64,000 nucleotides of DNA, taken from the NCBI GenBank assembly GCA_013398955.1, contig VWPU01005270.1:1-64000 (forward strand), in the 5' to 3' direction. This DNA comes from Callaeas wilsoni. Taxonomy: Eukaryota > Chordata > Aves > Passeriformes > Callaeidae. This document shows positions 1-13,548 of this stretch, piece after piece. Every line of letters begins with the position of its first letter. Position 1 is the first letter of the stretch. The notes below the pieces were generated by a model. That model was not told where the DNA came from. It ran no database searches and saw only the letters and a list, made by a program, of their open reading frames with translations. The translations under genes and the position numbers were made by a program.

Positions 1-280
1 GGCCGCGGCGGGCGGGGGCGGCCGCTGCCCCAGCGCCCTGGATGGGGCGGTCTGTGCTGGGGCACGTCCTGGGGCCGGCCGAGCGCACCATCTGCGTGAT
101 AGCCCGGGCGAGGCGCTGCGCTCACCTGGAAGTGGGGCGAACCCCCCCCCCCCCGCCACCGGCGTTAGGGGATGGAAGTCACTGGGCATCGTACAAACCC
201 GCAAACACCTGGCTCTTGCCGTCTCACGGCTATCGCACACGATACACCCCTGAAACGAGTCGCCGGGAGTGGTCCTTTAA
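1..280. promoter_or_regulatory. Edge of a CpG island (probable promoter or first-exon region)
   Basis: The first 280 bases are far richer in G+C and CpG than anything else nearby. They include a NotI-type octamer GCGGCCGC at 18-25, several runs of G and a run of 13 C at 142-154. Composition falls to the AT-rich background after about 280-420. Such islands normally mark vertebrate promoters and first exons (family knowledge). Two readings are possible. A plus-strand frame runs from an ATG at 42. On the minus strand, CAG/GTGAGC at 128 to 120 matches a splice donor and an ATG-led frame runs off the left edge. I cannot choose between a gene leaving leftwards and one entering the window, and I do not recognise the gene. 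The island call is fairly secure; the gene content is not. Confidence 0.6.
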
Positions 281-3200
281 AAAAAAAAAATCCCATGTTA
301 AGTCCGTATCTCACCGGGCAGAGCTGCCCGTGGGAAATGCGGGCTCCTTCGGAGCAGAGCGTCTGCAGAGGGATCAGATGGTGGTACCATAACGGCAACT
401 GGACCTAGCGAAGGACTGGGTTAGAAAAGCGGTTTCCTGGAAAGTGGAAACTAGCAGGTGTCTTGCTAAAAGTCTGCCAAGTTTTCAGCTGGCTGCTGAG
501 ACCCTCAGGGATACTCCGACATCATGTACACTGGAGTGAATTAGTGGTTGTGCTAAGACCAACTGAGATAATAAGGTAGTGTAAAAGAGAACAAAACCTG
601 GCTTCCCTAGTTCATTTGGAGAATGACTTGCCTACAGATATCACATGCTCTGGAATGAAATATTGAGAAAATGTTGGCTGAATCTGACACATTTCGTTCC
701 ACGGACACTGAGAAAAGAAAGGTTCATCTGGCTTCTGGTATGCTTGTCTCATCCACTATGGCTTTTTTTGGCCAAATGACTTTACTGTGGGTTAGACATC
801 AGTGATGAGCACTGTGAAGAGCAGATGGGGAGTTTAATGCACCCTCTGCAGCTCAGTCTTGTGTCTGGCTAATGTCCATGTGCAGTTCTGAAAGGATGTT
901 GGAAAAGGTTGTTCTTCATTTTAAATTGCTCTTAGGGAGCTGTGCAGTCCATAATGTGCTGTGGAGGCACTTCTGTGAGATGTGCTTTCTTTGATACAGT
1001 CTACACAGTTTCAGTAGAAGAGTAACTTGGAATGTCATGAAACAGTCAGTCTTGGAGGAAAAAGACACATGAATAAGTAGGCAAAAGACAAAGCTTAAAG
1101 GAAAAATCATTCCTAAGAATGAACCATATTTCTCCTTGATAATAACCAGTGAGTGCAGTGACATACAAGCGATGGGTTTGACTTTCAAGTGGCAAAAATG
1201 CTCCATATTTCACCTATGAAAAAGGAAATCAATGTTTCTGTGGGTTTGGGGTGGTTTTTTTTGTTTAGGTTTGGCTTTTCAGAGTGGAAAGTCACATGCA
1301 TGGCATATGAACAAAAAAGAATAGAGTATCAGTTAGTGCTATGATATTCCTAACCTGGAAGCAGACCACTGGCTCACTTCAATTTGCAGCCACTGCAGAA
1401 AAGGGCACATTTGACAGTGAACTTGCTGATTACATTAGCTTCTGTGAAAATAGCACACAAAGCCTGTTGAAACTGTCGGGAAAGAAATGTTGTAGACACC
1501 TACTACGCTACTGGCAATGGTTAGAATAAAGGTGAATAATCCTGCTGGAGCCATTTTAAAAAATACTGAGAATTTGCTATATCCTTTCTTATTTGTATAC
1601 TAAGACTAGAGGCAGAGACTTTCTGGTACAAGCCCTGTGTCTGGGATGTCACTGGATATAAACAGAGACAGATGGTGCATTGAAGTTCTCAACATTGATT
1701 TTGCATATAGATAAGTTCCCAGGTACAAAACTCTAAGGAGATAAGAGAACCAAAAGCAGTAAAGCAAAATGTTTGAGTCTTGAAAAAAAGAAAGAAGTCA
1801 ATGGAAAGGTTTCTGTTATAGCTCAATTATTCCAGCAGTGAAATTGCAACCTGGGACAGACAGCAAGAATTTTCCCAAGGTCAGGCGAGGAGGAGAACAG
1901 AAGGAAAGGCAAATGCAACAGAGCTGAAGTAGCTGCAAAGCCAGGCATGCTGTTGCTAGGACTGGCCAGAAAAAATCAGTGCTTTCTAAAGGAAATAAAC
2001 TATGATTGCTTGGAACTGTATCACTTTTGTGGATTTTAGCTCAAAGCCTAATCCACTGAGGAATGAGAAAATTCGTAAGTGCTTCCTACTGATGAATGCG
2101 CTTACCCCACAGGATCAGGCATAGTCAATAGTAATTGTTGGCTCTGGAAGAAACTGAGAAGTCAGATCCAGATCTATCCAGTATGTCTCACAATGTCAAC
2201 AGATGCAATGTAGGTTAGGTCACATCATCCTAGCTTGCTCAGGTACAGAAAAATGCAAGTACTTAGGCAACAAGTGAGAATTCATTCTTGCAGCTGTGCT
2301 TTGATTTTTTGTTCTTTTCCTGGATAAAGCACCTCTCAAGGGGAGGGGAACAGCACTGCTAGAAGAGGTTATGATTTGTTCAGCAGAGGAGAGAGAACAG
2401 GGCAGAAAGGCTTTTGTGCCTCTTGGAGGTCACTGCTGTTTCTGTAAGTTTTTTAGCCTGGGCTACATCACTGATGTCCTGCCGCTCTTTGTGGCTTGTT
2501 CATTTGCTGCGAGCTGCTCAGCGACATTGGGTAAAGCTGCACCAGAGGAGTTGTCAGCAAGATCAGGCCTCTCTCACCAACTCTGGTGGCTGCGTCAGGA
2601 CCTCATGCAGAGGCTGTGGCAGCAGGAAGAACCACAGCTCCAAAGTAATTAAGTCGCTTTTTTATGGCTCTTCCTCCTTCATGCTCTCTATGCAAACAGC
2701 ACAGTGTGAGTTGGCCCTTCCTCAGGAAAGTGTCTTTCATGCAAAATGTGTTTCAAAATGTTTTGCAATGATAAAATATACCAAGAGAATTAAACAGAGA
2801 AATGGGAAGACAGATATTTTCAGAGAAGGTTTGGAAGACAGATGACAGTAAAGCAGAAAAAAAGTGCATGAAGTCTTGAGATGGTGAGTATAAAAAAAAA
2901 GTAACAAATAGAGCTTTTTTTTTTCTTTTTTTTTTTCTTTTTAGTGCAGTTGCAGTCAGATAAGTACTGACTTTTCCTTGGAGTCAGAGCAACAGGGTGA
3001 GGGTCTGGATGGGTCTGGTTGCCTCTGAGGTTCTGGCCTGGAAAGAGCACATCATGGAAATGTAGCTTGACTGATGCTTAGTGTGATTGGGCCTCCAGAG
3101 TTCAGTGTCATTCCAGCTGCTACTAGCCTATCTATGAGACAGCATGGCTGTAGTGGATAGCTTTTAATAGCTTTTCTTAGGATACAGAAAAATATGGAAA

Positions 3201-4380
3201 ATTACATGTTATTATTGTGATTATTACTGCTTTGATGGTTCTTGATATGGTTTCTTGTACCTGCTCAGAGTCTTTAGGTGGTGGAATAAGCAAACAGTTT
3301 TTTGATTCCCCCACTCTGCTGGAATGTCTGCCAACAGAGTTCTTATATCCATGCTGTCTGCTTGGTTTCACTATATCTTTTGTGTTTTAGTATTCCTAAG
3401 TGGCACATCACAGCTTAGGGAACTTTGAAGAAGTCGATAGGATTCCAGCCTTCTAGGTTACTACAATGTGAAATGCAGAAGATTTGATGTTGCAATGAAA
3501 TCTGTCACCAAATAAATGTTTTATCCAAATTTGTCTGTTTATCTTTGTGGCTAGAATCTGTACCTGGCTCTTTTTGTCCTCATCAAGACATAGTAATTAA
3601 TTTATTGAAGTATGTGGTTGGATGCAGATCAGCAAAATTATGCATCTAACAGAGTTGTATTTTAAGACTCTGAAGATAAGTCTTTCTGAAATACCTAAAT
3701 TCACTTTGATGTCAGTGGAAAGTATTAGGTGACCGTAAAAACTTCCAGAGGGAGTTCTTACTCATGCAAGTTTGAGTACAGGAGTTAGGTGTCCATGACT
3801 TTCTCTGGGGCCTTAAAGCCATTTATCTTTCTCGGTTTGACTATCTAAGGAACTTAGGGACTTCCTCAGAAAGGTCTGCTTCATTATACGCTCAAGATAT
3901 AGGAACATAGCAGCTAAATGAACTAAATCCCACCCAAGGAAATCAGATCCTCATCTCTCCAGCTGAGCTCTCCACTTTAAACATTTACATATAGAGAATA
4001 GAGTTCTACTGAGACCCAGGATAAAAATAAAACCCTCTGCTATTTGGACAACCAGTCCTTTCCCCAGAATACTGTCTCTCCCCTCGCTCTTCACCAAGCT
4101 CCCAGGAGAAGGCAGCAAGTAGTTACGCCTTCCTGAACCTGACCATGTCCTCTTAGTGCCTGGATTTGTACTCAGGTTGTAGCATTGCCTTCAGCACCCA
4201 TTTTGTCTTGTACTTCTTTGTGAACATAGTGGCTGAAAGTTAATGAGTTTTCAGGGTAACATTTTCCAATACTGAAAAGGCTTTGACACTATAATTTGCA
4301 TAAACATTACTATTTAATAATGGCCAACACAGAAAATAGGAAACGTCTTTGAAGACTTATTGAGACAATATTTAACTTCT
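281..4380. other. Unique non-coding DNA, no gene seen
   Basis: This is AT-rich sequence with short open frames only (up to 143 codons at 2414-2845, in no recognisable family) and no CR1 or LTR ends. It holds an A-run at 279-290 and an interrupted T-rich tract at about 2915-2942. I read it as intron or intergenic DNA. Confidence 0.6.
2915..2942. repeat. Interrupted poly(T) tract
   Basis: A 28-base tract of T with two interrupting C, ending in a TTTTAG word. It resembles a polypyrimidine tract before a splice acceptor, but the downstream sequence gives no convincing exon. On the minus strand it could be an old poly(A) tail. Simple repeat is the safest label. Confidence 0.7.
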
Positions 4381-4489
4381 AATTTCTCCATCATATAAAA
4401 GCTACTTGTTAATGCAAGGACTAGCTAAATTAATTCTAAAGCTCAATTAACTCCATCGTTAGATGTTTTTAAAATACTGTTAGACCACC

Positions 4490-4800
4490 ATTAGACATAG
4501 AATTCTCCAGATACCTCTGGTCTTTTTAATTACCTGGAGTCATTATAAGGAGCAGTCACTGAAGTTCATTCATTCTCTCCATGCTTCCTACTAATCCACT
4601 TACAAACTTTGCCATTGAGCAATCTCAGGAGAGGCTGTCTTTAATGAGAGCCCTGTGGAATAATGGGCTATTCATTTCCCTAAATGTCACTCGTATCATA
4701 CTAATAGATTCTCATTCTAATAAGAGGACAAGTGCCTCACACACTGCTTATCTGTGATATAAAACCTTGGCATGGATCAGCTCTGTCTGTTAGTAGTCAG
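4490..4800. promoter_or_regulatory. Candidate conserved non-coding element
   Basis: Low-repeat AT-rich sequence with homeodomain-type words (TTAATTAC near 4528), ATTCATT words and a balanced mixed composition typical of vertebrate conserved elements. No open frame or repeat explains it. This is a judgement by eye; conservation cannot be measured from one sequence. It could be ordinary intron. Confidence 0.2.
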
Positions 4801-7800
4801 CATTTTTCATGGAATCTTTTTAATGTTTATAAGTTGGCTCTTTGTTTAGGACATATCTGCAGTGAGGTACATTAAGCACACTGATAATGCCCAAAGTCAA
4901 ACAGTGATGTCTTCTCGTGTCTGGGGACTGCTGCTCCTTCTGGGAATCAGGGTTCATTCATAGCCAACAGCAAATTCTGTACAGAGCTAGATGAGAAAAT
5001 TGCACTTGATTTTTAAAGGCAATGAGATTCATACACAATTTATGATGAATACATAGTTCTGCAAGTATTGGAACTGCAAAAGTTTGTTTTCTTGGAGATT
5101 TGTGTCTTGTGGCTAATTACTTCTTGTCTTCACAAAGACATAAGCTGCACTTCAAGTTTTGCTAGGCAGGGCAGTAATAAGGTGGCATGTGTGTTATGTG
5201 TGGTTTTTCTGATGATCTGTCTCTCTGTGAGAAGGACCAAGATGCTTCTTGCCCTAAGTTCATGAGGTCTAATCACCCTATTTCAATGAAATGGATTCTG
5301 GTTCACTTAAGTATTGGTAACATCAGATTAAACGTATTAAGCTGGGGCATCTTGCCCACAGATACCATCCATGACATTTTAGATGTCATAGGGTACCTGA
5401 GACATTGTGGAGTGCTGGTAGATATGAACAGGGCCTATAGGAAGCATTCAGATTTCTTACTTGGTAACTAGGATGCAGGCAGGATGCCTAAGGGCATCTC
5501 AAATGGCACTGAGCTGAGCCCTAGTTCTCCACTATCTGTATTGGGATCTTGGGCACTCATCTCCAAATATACACATACACTTAAGTATTTTAAGGAAAAT
5601 CCAACTAGCCAACACCCACCCTTTTTTTATTTTTTAAATATATATATATACATATACACTTTATTTTATTACTTAAATTGGGGGGGGAGCAGTGACTACC
5701 GTCTGGAAAGGGTTTTCTGCTCACATAGATCTCACTGTGGAGCCAGAAAAGCTTTAAGTGCCAAGCCAGGATTTTCAAATTCTATCATTGTTGTGTACAT
5801 TTGCCTTCACTCCAACCCACAAGCTCTCCCAAAAGCACATCACTGCATCAGTAATACAACCACTGTTTTCACTGATATCTGTCCTTTTTCTGACACAACC
5901 AATTTGTTGTTTTCCTCAGATTATATGTATGTGCATTTTTCTATGAAGCCAGTCTGAGCATGGCTTCCAGAATGTAGTCTGGTCTTAGCTATACAGTGCA
6001 TTTCCTCATTTTCATTGTTATATTAATGTGATTCACAGTTACTGATAAGTTCCCAGATCAGAGTTTCTCTCCTTATAATACACATTCAACGTGCCATTTG
6101 AGGCATAATTTTGTATTTAGTCTGTTCACAGACACACTCTTGGTTGCTATTGCACCTGTATCAGATGATCCACTTACTGGATATATCCAAGGCAGAGCTA
6201 CCCTGGTATCCTTACCTGTGATGTCTTAATGTTCATGTCATTTTCAAAAGACAGTTACATAGCTGTTAGTTAATCAAACCATTACAAATCTGATGTCCAT
6301 GTACTCTACAATCATCTAATACCATTCTGTCAGAGCAGAAGTGCTTTAAAGGAGGTACAAATGTGGTCTGAGATGATTCTAAAGACCCATTACACTGCCA
6401 GAGTGCTCCAAAGTGGCTTAAGTAAAAATTGAAAATCAAGACCTCCATCACAAATATAAATGATCCTGCCAAAAGAACAATCTCATATCCACAAAATAGC
6501 AGAAGCAACAGTAGAGACGAATCTCTTCAGGGGCCTCCTGTTTGAAGCCTACAGAGCCAGTTGCAGAGCCCAGAGCAAGAAGGGAAAACAAACCCAAAGC
6601 ACAAGACAGATCTCACGTGGGGCTGCCTTTTACCCAGGGGATGAAGCACAGCTACTGCAGCCCATCTATTTATGTCGGATGAAATATTCCCAAATGAGTC
6701 CTCTCTCTCTTTAGAAGGCACTTTTTTTTTTTTTTTAATACAGTAATAAATTCTGAGCTGAGAAAAACCTAAAGCAGTGTAAGGAAAGGAAGTTCATTAT
6801 AATTCTGAGAAATGGGAGGTTTTCTGATAATTTTAGCATCTCAAAGGTCAGTGGTTGCTGCTCCTTTTTGTTCCTGAGGTAACATTGCCTTTTTCTGTAG
6901 TGTCTCTGTTTCATCAAAGTCAGAGAAAATCTATGAACTGTGTAATAACCTTAGGTAATTATTTGGAGTGGTGCGTAAAGTGCTTTTACATCAGCACTGA
7001 AATAGAATAATTTTGATAACGTATCAGCTCCTGAGTGCATCTGCACATACCAGCCTAGGAACATATACTCTGAGAAGATCAGCTTTTCATCTCAACCCTA
7101 TAATAAAATGCAAGTTCTGTCACCAACCAAGAGTGAAGAAATAGCAGCTGTTCCTGCCTCTTTCTGTGATCTATTCACATTTGAAGCGCTAGCGAAAAAA
7201 AGAAGTGGATTCCCTGCTGGTTTAGAGTCTTATAATATCAAAGGCAAATAATCATAGGTTATCTGTGGACAGAAACACCAAAGATACACAAAAGGGACTT
7301 CAGTTCTTTTTCTTCTCAAAAGTCAGCCATGTTAATGGCAAGTGGAATTTTCATAGGCTTTTCAATTGAGACAGTGTTTCAATAAGCTGGATCTGATTCT
7401 GAAGAGTACGAAACGTGTGCTTAGCAATATATGAGGAGAGTCCTCTTTTGGCACTGACATTAGACCCTTTGCCTTTGGAATCTCTTGATTGCAGTCAAGG
7501 ATGCTAAAGCATAACACTGATAGACAGAGAGGCAAATAAATCTTCTCTGGACATGCTTATCTCCTTGTTGAAAGTGGAGATTTGCAGTTTTCTACACTCT
7601 TACCCTAAAGCAAGCATATAATATATCCTATGTTATGCAGCTGTGCTTCTGACCACTTATAAACTACAATTCTTTTATTCCTGCCTCCTTAGGTTTTTTC
7701 TTTTATAGTCTCTCCTCAAGTTTTAAACAGAAAACTCAGGACTGGAGTAGTTACACTTTCTCATCCAATTTCATGTGTACCTATCAAAATGCAGGGTTTT

Positions 7801-8780
7801 TTTGCTATTCCTTTTTGACTGTGTTTCAGATCAGAGGAAACCTAACAGACAAGCTCTTCCTGTGCTGCACCTCTGAGGCTTGGAAGCTCAAAGCTCTGCT
7901 AAGTGTAAACCAGAGCAGTAAGGGAAGATGCCTGCCATTTGGAGGGATGAGTTTGTTTGTGAAAGGCAGATCAACAAGGTCATGTTAGATTTTTGCCTTG
8001 TGCTCTCCAGCCAAGCCTCCTGCAGACTACAAACAAGACTGTTACCCAGGACCAGCCAACACGGAGAGGGTAATGCAACACTTAGACATATGTAGGTTGT
8101 GTCATGAATACAATGCCCTGTATTTTGTCAGTCTGATTAATTCTAATATTAATTTTTTCCCTTTCCTGATTTTCAGTTTTTTGCTAGCTTTTTCAAAAAC
8201 CACTCAAGGCGTATGGAGGGCCAGCTCTCTAGTGGGAGAGACAGGCAGCATGTGAAGAACAGGACCTGACTTGGTGTGTCTGATGAGCCTTCTTCATGGC
8301 ATTTCCCAATGTCCTTTATTCTGTGTTAGGCTGTGTGAGACCTCTTTCAATGAAAGATGCTATAAGAAGATTGTATTTCCTAATGATTCGTTATTGCCCA
8401 ATGAAATGGGGCAAGGTTAAACACATCACTGCTGCGAAGGCTCAAGGGATGACTGAGAAAGATGGTTTGGGAGTTTCAGGATGGTGGGCTAATAGCTGCA
8501 TGCTGGGGATGATTCACTTCTCGTATAATTTTATGCGTGTGCAGTTTCATGGGCACCGGTGATTCACACAAGTGGCAGAAGAAGGCCCTAAAAGGAGAAG
8601 TGTGCCGCAAACTGATTGATTTATTCCCATTGCTCAGTCTGGAAGACAGCTTACTTGAGCCAGGTTTCTAATATTGAAATCCATGAAAGTATTCTGTTTG
8701 GCAGCTATTTCTGAATTGTTAGCAGAAGAGCTATGGAAAATGAATTTTTGATTTGGTTTATTTTTAATCTCTGTTCCAAG
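4801..8780. other. Unique non-coding DNA, no gene seen
   Basis: No repeat ends and no supported exon were found. The longest open frame (5484-5957, 157 codons) runs through a T-rich and TA-repeat region and reads as low-complexity sequence. A TA microsatellite lies near 5636 and a T/A run near 6721-6736. Confidence 0.55.
5636..5659. repeat. Short (TA)n microsatellite
   Basis: An alternating TA tract with one CA interruption follows a T-rich stretch. It is a short simple repeat, expected to vary in length between individuals. Confidence 0.8.
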
Positions 8781-8784
8781 TTGT

Positions 8785-8990
8785 CCTTCATAATTAATTA
8801 AAGGAGATCAGCTGGTGCCAGTTTTTCACCCTCTGCCATTATAACAAATTCATCACTGCTTAAAATCTGATTTTTCATGAAATGAAATTAAAAATTCCAC
8901 CAGCTTTTTCAGATATGACCCATTGTTGCTTTCTCATAATTTACACATAGATATGTGCATGCATTTTAGTAAATTGCTGGGTTTCTTGGT
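8785..8990. promoter_or_regulatory. Candidate conserved non-coding element with homeodomain and SOX-like words
   Basis: The stretch opens with TAATTAATTA at 8791-8800, a double homeodomain core. It continues through AT-rich but complex sequence to CCATTGTTG near 8920, a SOX-type word. It contains no coding frame and no transposon end. Clustered homeodomain and SOX words are common in developmental enhancers, but short words also occur by chance in AT-rich DNA, so this is a weak inference. Confidence 0.25.
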
Positions 8991-11863
8991 CTGTAGTCCT
9001 GATTGTCAGAAAAAGGTAAACTCCTCCCTGGTTATGGTCACATGAACTGTGAAGTACTTGACATTTGGAAGCACAAAAACACCAAAGAGTGCGATTTAGT
9101 CAATGTTTTAAGTTTTGGACAAGCCGTAGTGTAATGGATGCAAAGTCCTCAGCAAATAACATCACAGATGAAAGAAGGATTTGATTTACTATTTCTGTTG
9201 CCCTTAAACTGAAGCAATTGTTTTTAATATGTAAAAAATAGTTAACAATAATAAACGAGTTATTACTATGCAGCAGTAATAAATTCTCAGAAGATAAGTT
9301 GAATATAGGAGTTTGATTATTACCTTTTTTTCACCTAGGAAATAGAAAAGTATCAGAATTAATTTTAAAAATTCATCAGTTTTCAATGTGAGGCATATAT
9401 TCGACCCTTTCTCCCAGGGTAATTTATTTCCATTAAGACCCAGGTCAATAATGACCAACATCTTCAGTTTTACCCATTTCTAGTTATTTGCTAGTCTCTC
9501 TGAAAGAAGACTGTTTCAAACCATCACTCATGCCAAGATGAATGGATTAACACAGCTCTTTTCATGTCAAATCACTTCACAAAGGGAACAGTACTGAATG
9601 TGTATTGTAGCGCTAAACTCTACCAGTGTACATTCAGCAGGCTTTAGCAACACCCCCATGGAGACTTGGACCCTATGAGCTTGTTTTACTGCTTTGACAT
9701 ATTCTTTGTACAAGTACCAGAGACACAAAAATTCAAAGTTATCACTTGAATTAAAACAAAGGCATCACACTTTACCCCAAACTAAATTCTTATCAAATTA
9801 TTGTTCGTGTTTTCTGCCATGCAAGTTGTGACATTATGCCTCCTGGCTTCCTATTCATTGAAGTGTACTAAATTATATGCTGACAGAGGATAGTATTTTT
9901 TTCTTTACTTTACTTCTCTCTAATTCTGTATGTTGATATATCTCTGAAATATCACCTTTGTGTTTCATGAAGGGACAGAGATCTAAAACCAGGACGAGCA
10001 ATATAAAGTCCAGGTACAAAAAATTAGCTGTGCTAGTGAAAGACACATTTCACATTAATTCTATCACTGCCTTATGCGAGAGTCTTGTTTTCCTCTATTT
10101 CTTACCCTTCTGTGGGCTGCAGAGATACAGGTGGACAAATAGCGACTGCAGCAGAGAAAGCCTGCACATTGCCAGAGGTCTCAAGAGACATTAAAACTGC
10201 TTCCATTCTCTGAATTTTTTTTGCACACTATATCCCATGGTAGGATTATAAGGCCAGAATTTATCCCTTTAAACTTACCAGGGTATATGAGTTTCTGTAG
10301 TATATCACTATTCTGAATTTGGGAAATGATTATAGTACATAAAACTCCCATCTTCATCTGAGACACTCACCAACCTGGAGCCCACATGTGCTTGCTTCTA
10401 TAGGATGATAACCGTCATGTGTGAATATGCCTCACCTCTTCGTTTATCCCTCCTGGCTGTGCTAAGAATATTCTTTCATTAATTTAATCTCATCCTGGAA
10501 GACACAGAAGCATTTCTAAGAGGTCACTTAATTTCATTAGCTTTTCTGAAAACAAAAGCACAGCATGAACACCTAAGTAGAGAAATTAAATTACAAGATG
10601 AAAGTCAGAGGAGGGAAATGCCAGCTTTAAAGACTGTAGACTATTTCTAAACTCATCACTGTAGTAACTAAAATTATAGGCACAATCTTGGAGATCAAAA
10701 CTTGCTGCAAGGAGGAACAAGATGGGGTGACTTAGTGCTGTGGTGCTCTGTGTGTGTCAGGACAACAAGGCTATGTTTGAAATTGAAAGAGCTGTCAAAG
10801 CAGTCTCATATGGTCCTCTTCTATCTATCAGATAGTTTCACTATAATATTGAACATTGCTCCTCTGTGAGCTACATTTTGTCTCCTTTTAGTTAAAGTAG
10901 TCTCTGAAAGCTGTACAGAGAATAGTAATTAATAGCATTTTTAATCTCAAGTATCACTCTGTAGGCAGAAAGGGACATGGGATGCAAAAAAGTAATAAAC
11001 TTTATATTGGCTGTAGGCTTTTGTCAGTATTTCCAAGTTTGGAGACAATAAAAAGCCTGATTGTAGAGTCACTCAGTGTTATTTTACTCAAAAGTTAAGC
11101 AGAATGGTAGTTGATGGTAAAATTTCTGGTTTTATGGCAGTCACTCAGCCATGAATTTAAAGGGAGTTGAATAGATAAATTCCCACCCATTCAAAGCAAA
11201 TCAAAGGAATGATACTCAATTTTACTCAAACAGTCCAGGTTCCATATTACAGTGAAAAATTTAATGCAAAAACATACAGGCTTTTTGGCCTTCTTCAGGG
11301 TGTTTGGGCCAGAGGGTATTGTCATTTTTGATCTCAAAAATGTCAATAATGGAAGAGTCATCAACAATGACAATGGGAACAGCAATGGTTAAACATGAAC
11401 GGGTGACAGAATTTCACCTCTTATAATATGAAGTCTAATTAGCATTAATATATTCTTCAAGCTAAATTGCACCCAGTGTTTTGCATACATAAGTACAGGC
11501 AAATATAATTCAATCGCTTGGTAGATCAAAGTGCTCTGTGTAAGACTTGGGTATCTGCTACACGGAGAAGCGGCAGCACCGGTTGGGATTTGCGGCCCCT
11601 CTTCCGAGTGAACACCGTGATGGCATGCAGGGGGAGAGACTGGGAGGATGGCAGTGGAATCTAAGGATGTGAAAGTGAAGCCCAGATGCCTTATGGATCT
11701 GCACTTTTTAAAGAGCAGAAATGTCTGAGCCCAGATGCCTCACACAAATTAATTCTACCTTTGAGAGAAACAGATGAGCAAAAAAGGCTATGGTGGAGGT
11801 TGGCTTTAGAGAGATTTTGTTCAGAATGTACAACAAAAATAAAAGAGATGCTGTGATAGTCTT
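8991..11863. other. Unique non-coding DNA, no gene seen
   Basis: AT-rich sequence with only short open frames (85 codons or fewer) and no recognisable repeat. I see nothing else to annotate. Confidence 0.6.
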
Positions 11864-12385
11864 AGAACCATAGAGTCACAGAATGGTTTGGATTGGAAGA
11901 GACCTCAAAAATCACCCAGTTGCAACCCTCCTGCCATGGGCAGGAAACACCTTCCTCTAGACCAGGTTGCTCATAGCCCTTTCCAATCTGGCCTGGAACT
12001 CTTCCAGGAATGGGCCATCCACAACTTCTCTGGGCAATCTCCTTCCAGTGCCTCAGAACTGTCAGAGTAAAGAATTTCTTCCTAATTATATAATCTAAAC
12101 CCAACCTCTTCCCATTTAAAGCCATTCCCCCTTGTCCTATCACTACACGTCCTTGTAAAAAGTCTGTCTCCAACTTTCTTGAAAGCCCCCTTCAGGTACT
12201 GGAAGGGGCTATATGTTTTCCCTGGAGCCACCTCTTCTCCAGGCTGAACAGCCCCAACTCTCTCAGCCTGTCTTCACAGAAGAGGTGCTCCAGCCCTCTG
12301 ATCATCCTTGTGGCCTTCCTTAAAGCCACTCCTTTGTGGATCCTCATCTTCATATGATCCCTATTCTATATGCCATATTCTAGCT
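11864..12385 (-). mobile_element. CR1 LINE fragment, 3' end, inverted
   Basis: The left end reads as the reverse complement of a CR1 3' terminus (AGAACCATAGAGTCACAGAATGG, shortened here, then GGATTGGAAGAGACC). The CR1 3' untranslated region and the end of the reverse-transcriptase frame follow leftward on the minus strand. Hallmark inverted words include CAGGCTGAACAGCCCCAAC near 12,240. CR1 is the main avian LINE. Copies are usually 5'-truncated, end in short repeats of ATTCTATG rather than poly(A), and commonly lack target duplications. At about 520 bp this is a dead fragment. The open frames on both strands here (103 and 60 codons) are by-products of the element. Confidence 0.93.
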
Positions 12386-13486
12386 GAAAGAAAACAACAG
12401 TTTTATCTGTTTGTTTCAAGGAGTTTAATGTATACCATCTAATTAATACAATATAATGCTTACAAAGTATTTTGAACACAGAATATGAAAGTACTAAGGG
12501 CTGTTAGTGTAATGGATGTCTTAATTTTTTCATAAAAGACATGTAGCAGACAGTTTTAAAGCAATATCATGAAAGACTAGGATCACTTATTAGTTTGATG
12601 GTATGAAATAAATAATGGATATCCATTCCTGGGAGCTTTCGCTTCTGTGGTTAGTACTATTTGTTCCTTAATTTATTACTTCTTTATCTCAAGACATATG
12701 TGGCTCTTTGTAGGCCTGAGTGAGATAGATCAGAGCAAGGGAAAGGAAGAGGGGGAAGAGCTGGAAAAAGAGGCTGAAGAGTAATGCCCCCACTATGAAT
12801 ATTTGAGTCAAAGATGAAAGTGTCAACTCCTTACATTCATTTTTAGGGTTTTCCCTGCGCAGTTTGGTCCATGTGGTGGGGAAGGAAACACAAAGCATTG
12901 ATGCAGCAGGATACTCCAATGGTGGAGTTGTTTCAGGAGAGAAAGAGTGGCTGAGGTGCCAGGCGTGGGCAGGTGGGATTTTCCTCTAAATCCTTTCAAG
13001 ATGCATTGGTAGGAAGAGGTGGGGCTGCCGTGATTTAGGGGTCTGAGGTTCCTATTTAAAATACAGTCAAACCTGGGTGGAAACCATAAACTTTTTTCTA
13101 CAGAGTTCTCCAGGCATTTATTTTGACAGAGGAACCAAGCCTACCCCATTAGATCAGCTGTAAAGGTATATTTGATATCCAGGAAAAAATACATGCTGGC
13201 CATGAGGACGGGAGTAGCTTTCACCCCTGGAGCAGAGGGAGCACTGCCAGAGGGTTGCCAGTCTGGGCAAATTGTTCTTGGAGTGGTGTCAAGACACAAG
13301 GAAATGCCCAGAGAAACCAGAGGGCATCTCTCAGGTGATTAACAATGGTGTTTCACATTTGGGGGTCAGTCAGAATTGCTGGCAACCTCAGGTTACAGGC
13401 AACTAAAAGTCAAGCTAAAATCTATTGAGGAGAAACATGAAAATGCTTATTCCAATTATTTGGGACCTGATGTGGGTGAACTGAAT

Positions 13487-13548
13487 TTTTAAACCCTTAT
13501 CATTCTATTGAAGGATATTTTAAACCCTTATCCTTCTATTGAGAGTGA
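13487..13548. repeat. 31-bp tandem duplication, two copies
   Basis: The unit beginning TTTTAAACCCTTATC at 13,487 is repeated from 13,518 with one or two mismatches (for example CATTC versus CCTTC), then diverges after TTCTATTGA. It looks like a local replication-slippage duplication. No function is implied. Confidence 0.85.

Noticed and set aside
5484..5957. 157-codon frame
   Set aside because: Runs through poly(T) and TA repeats, giving low-complexity text.
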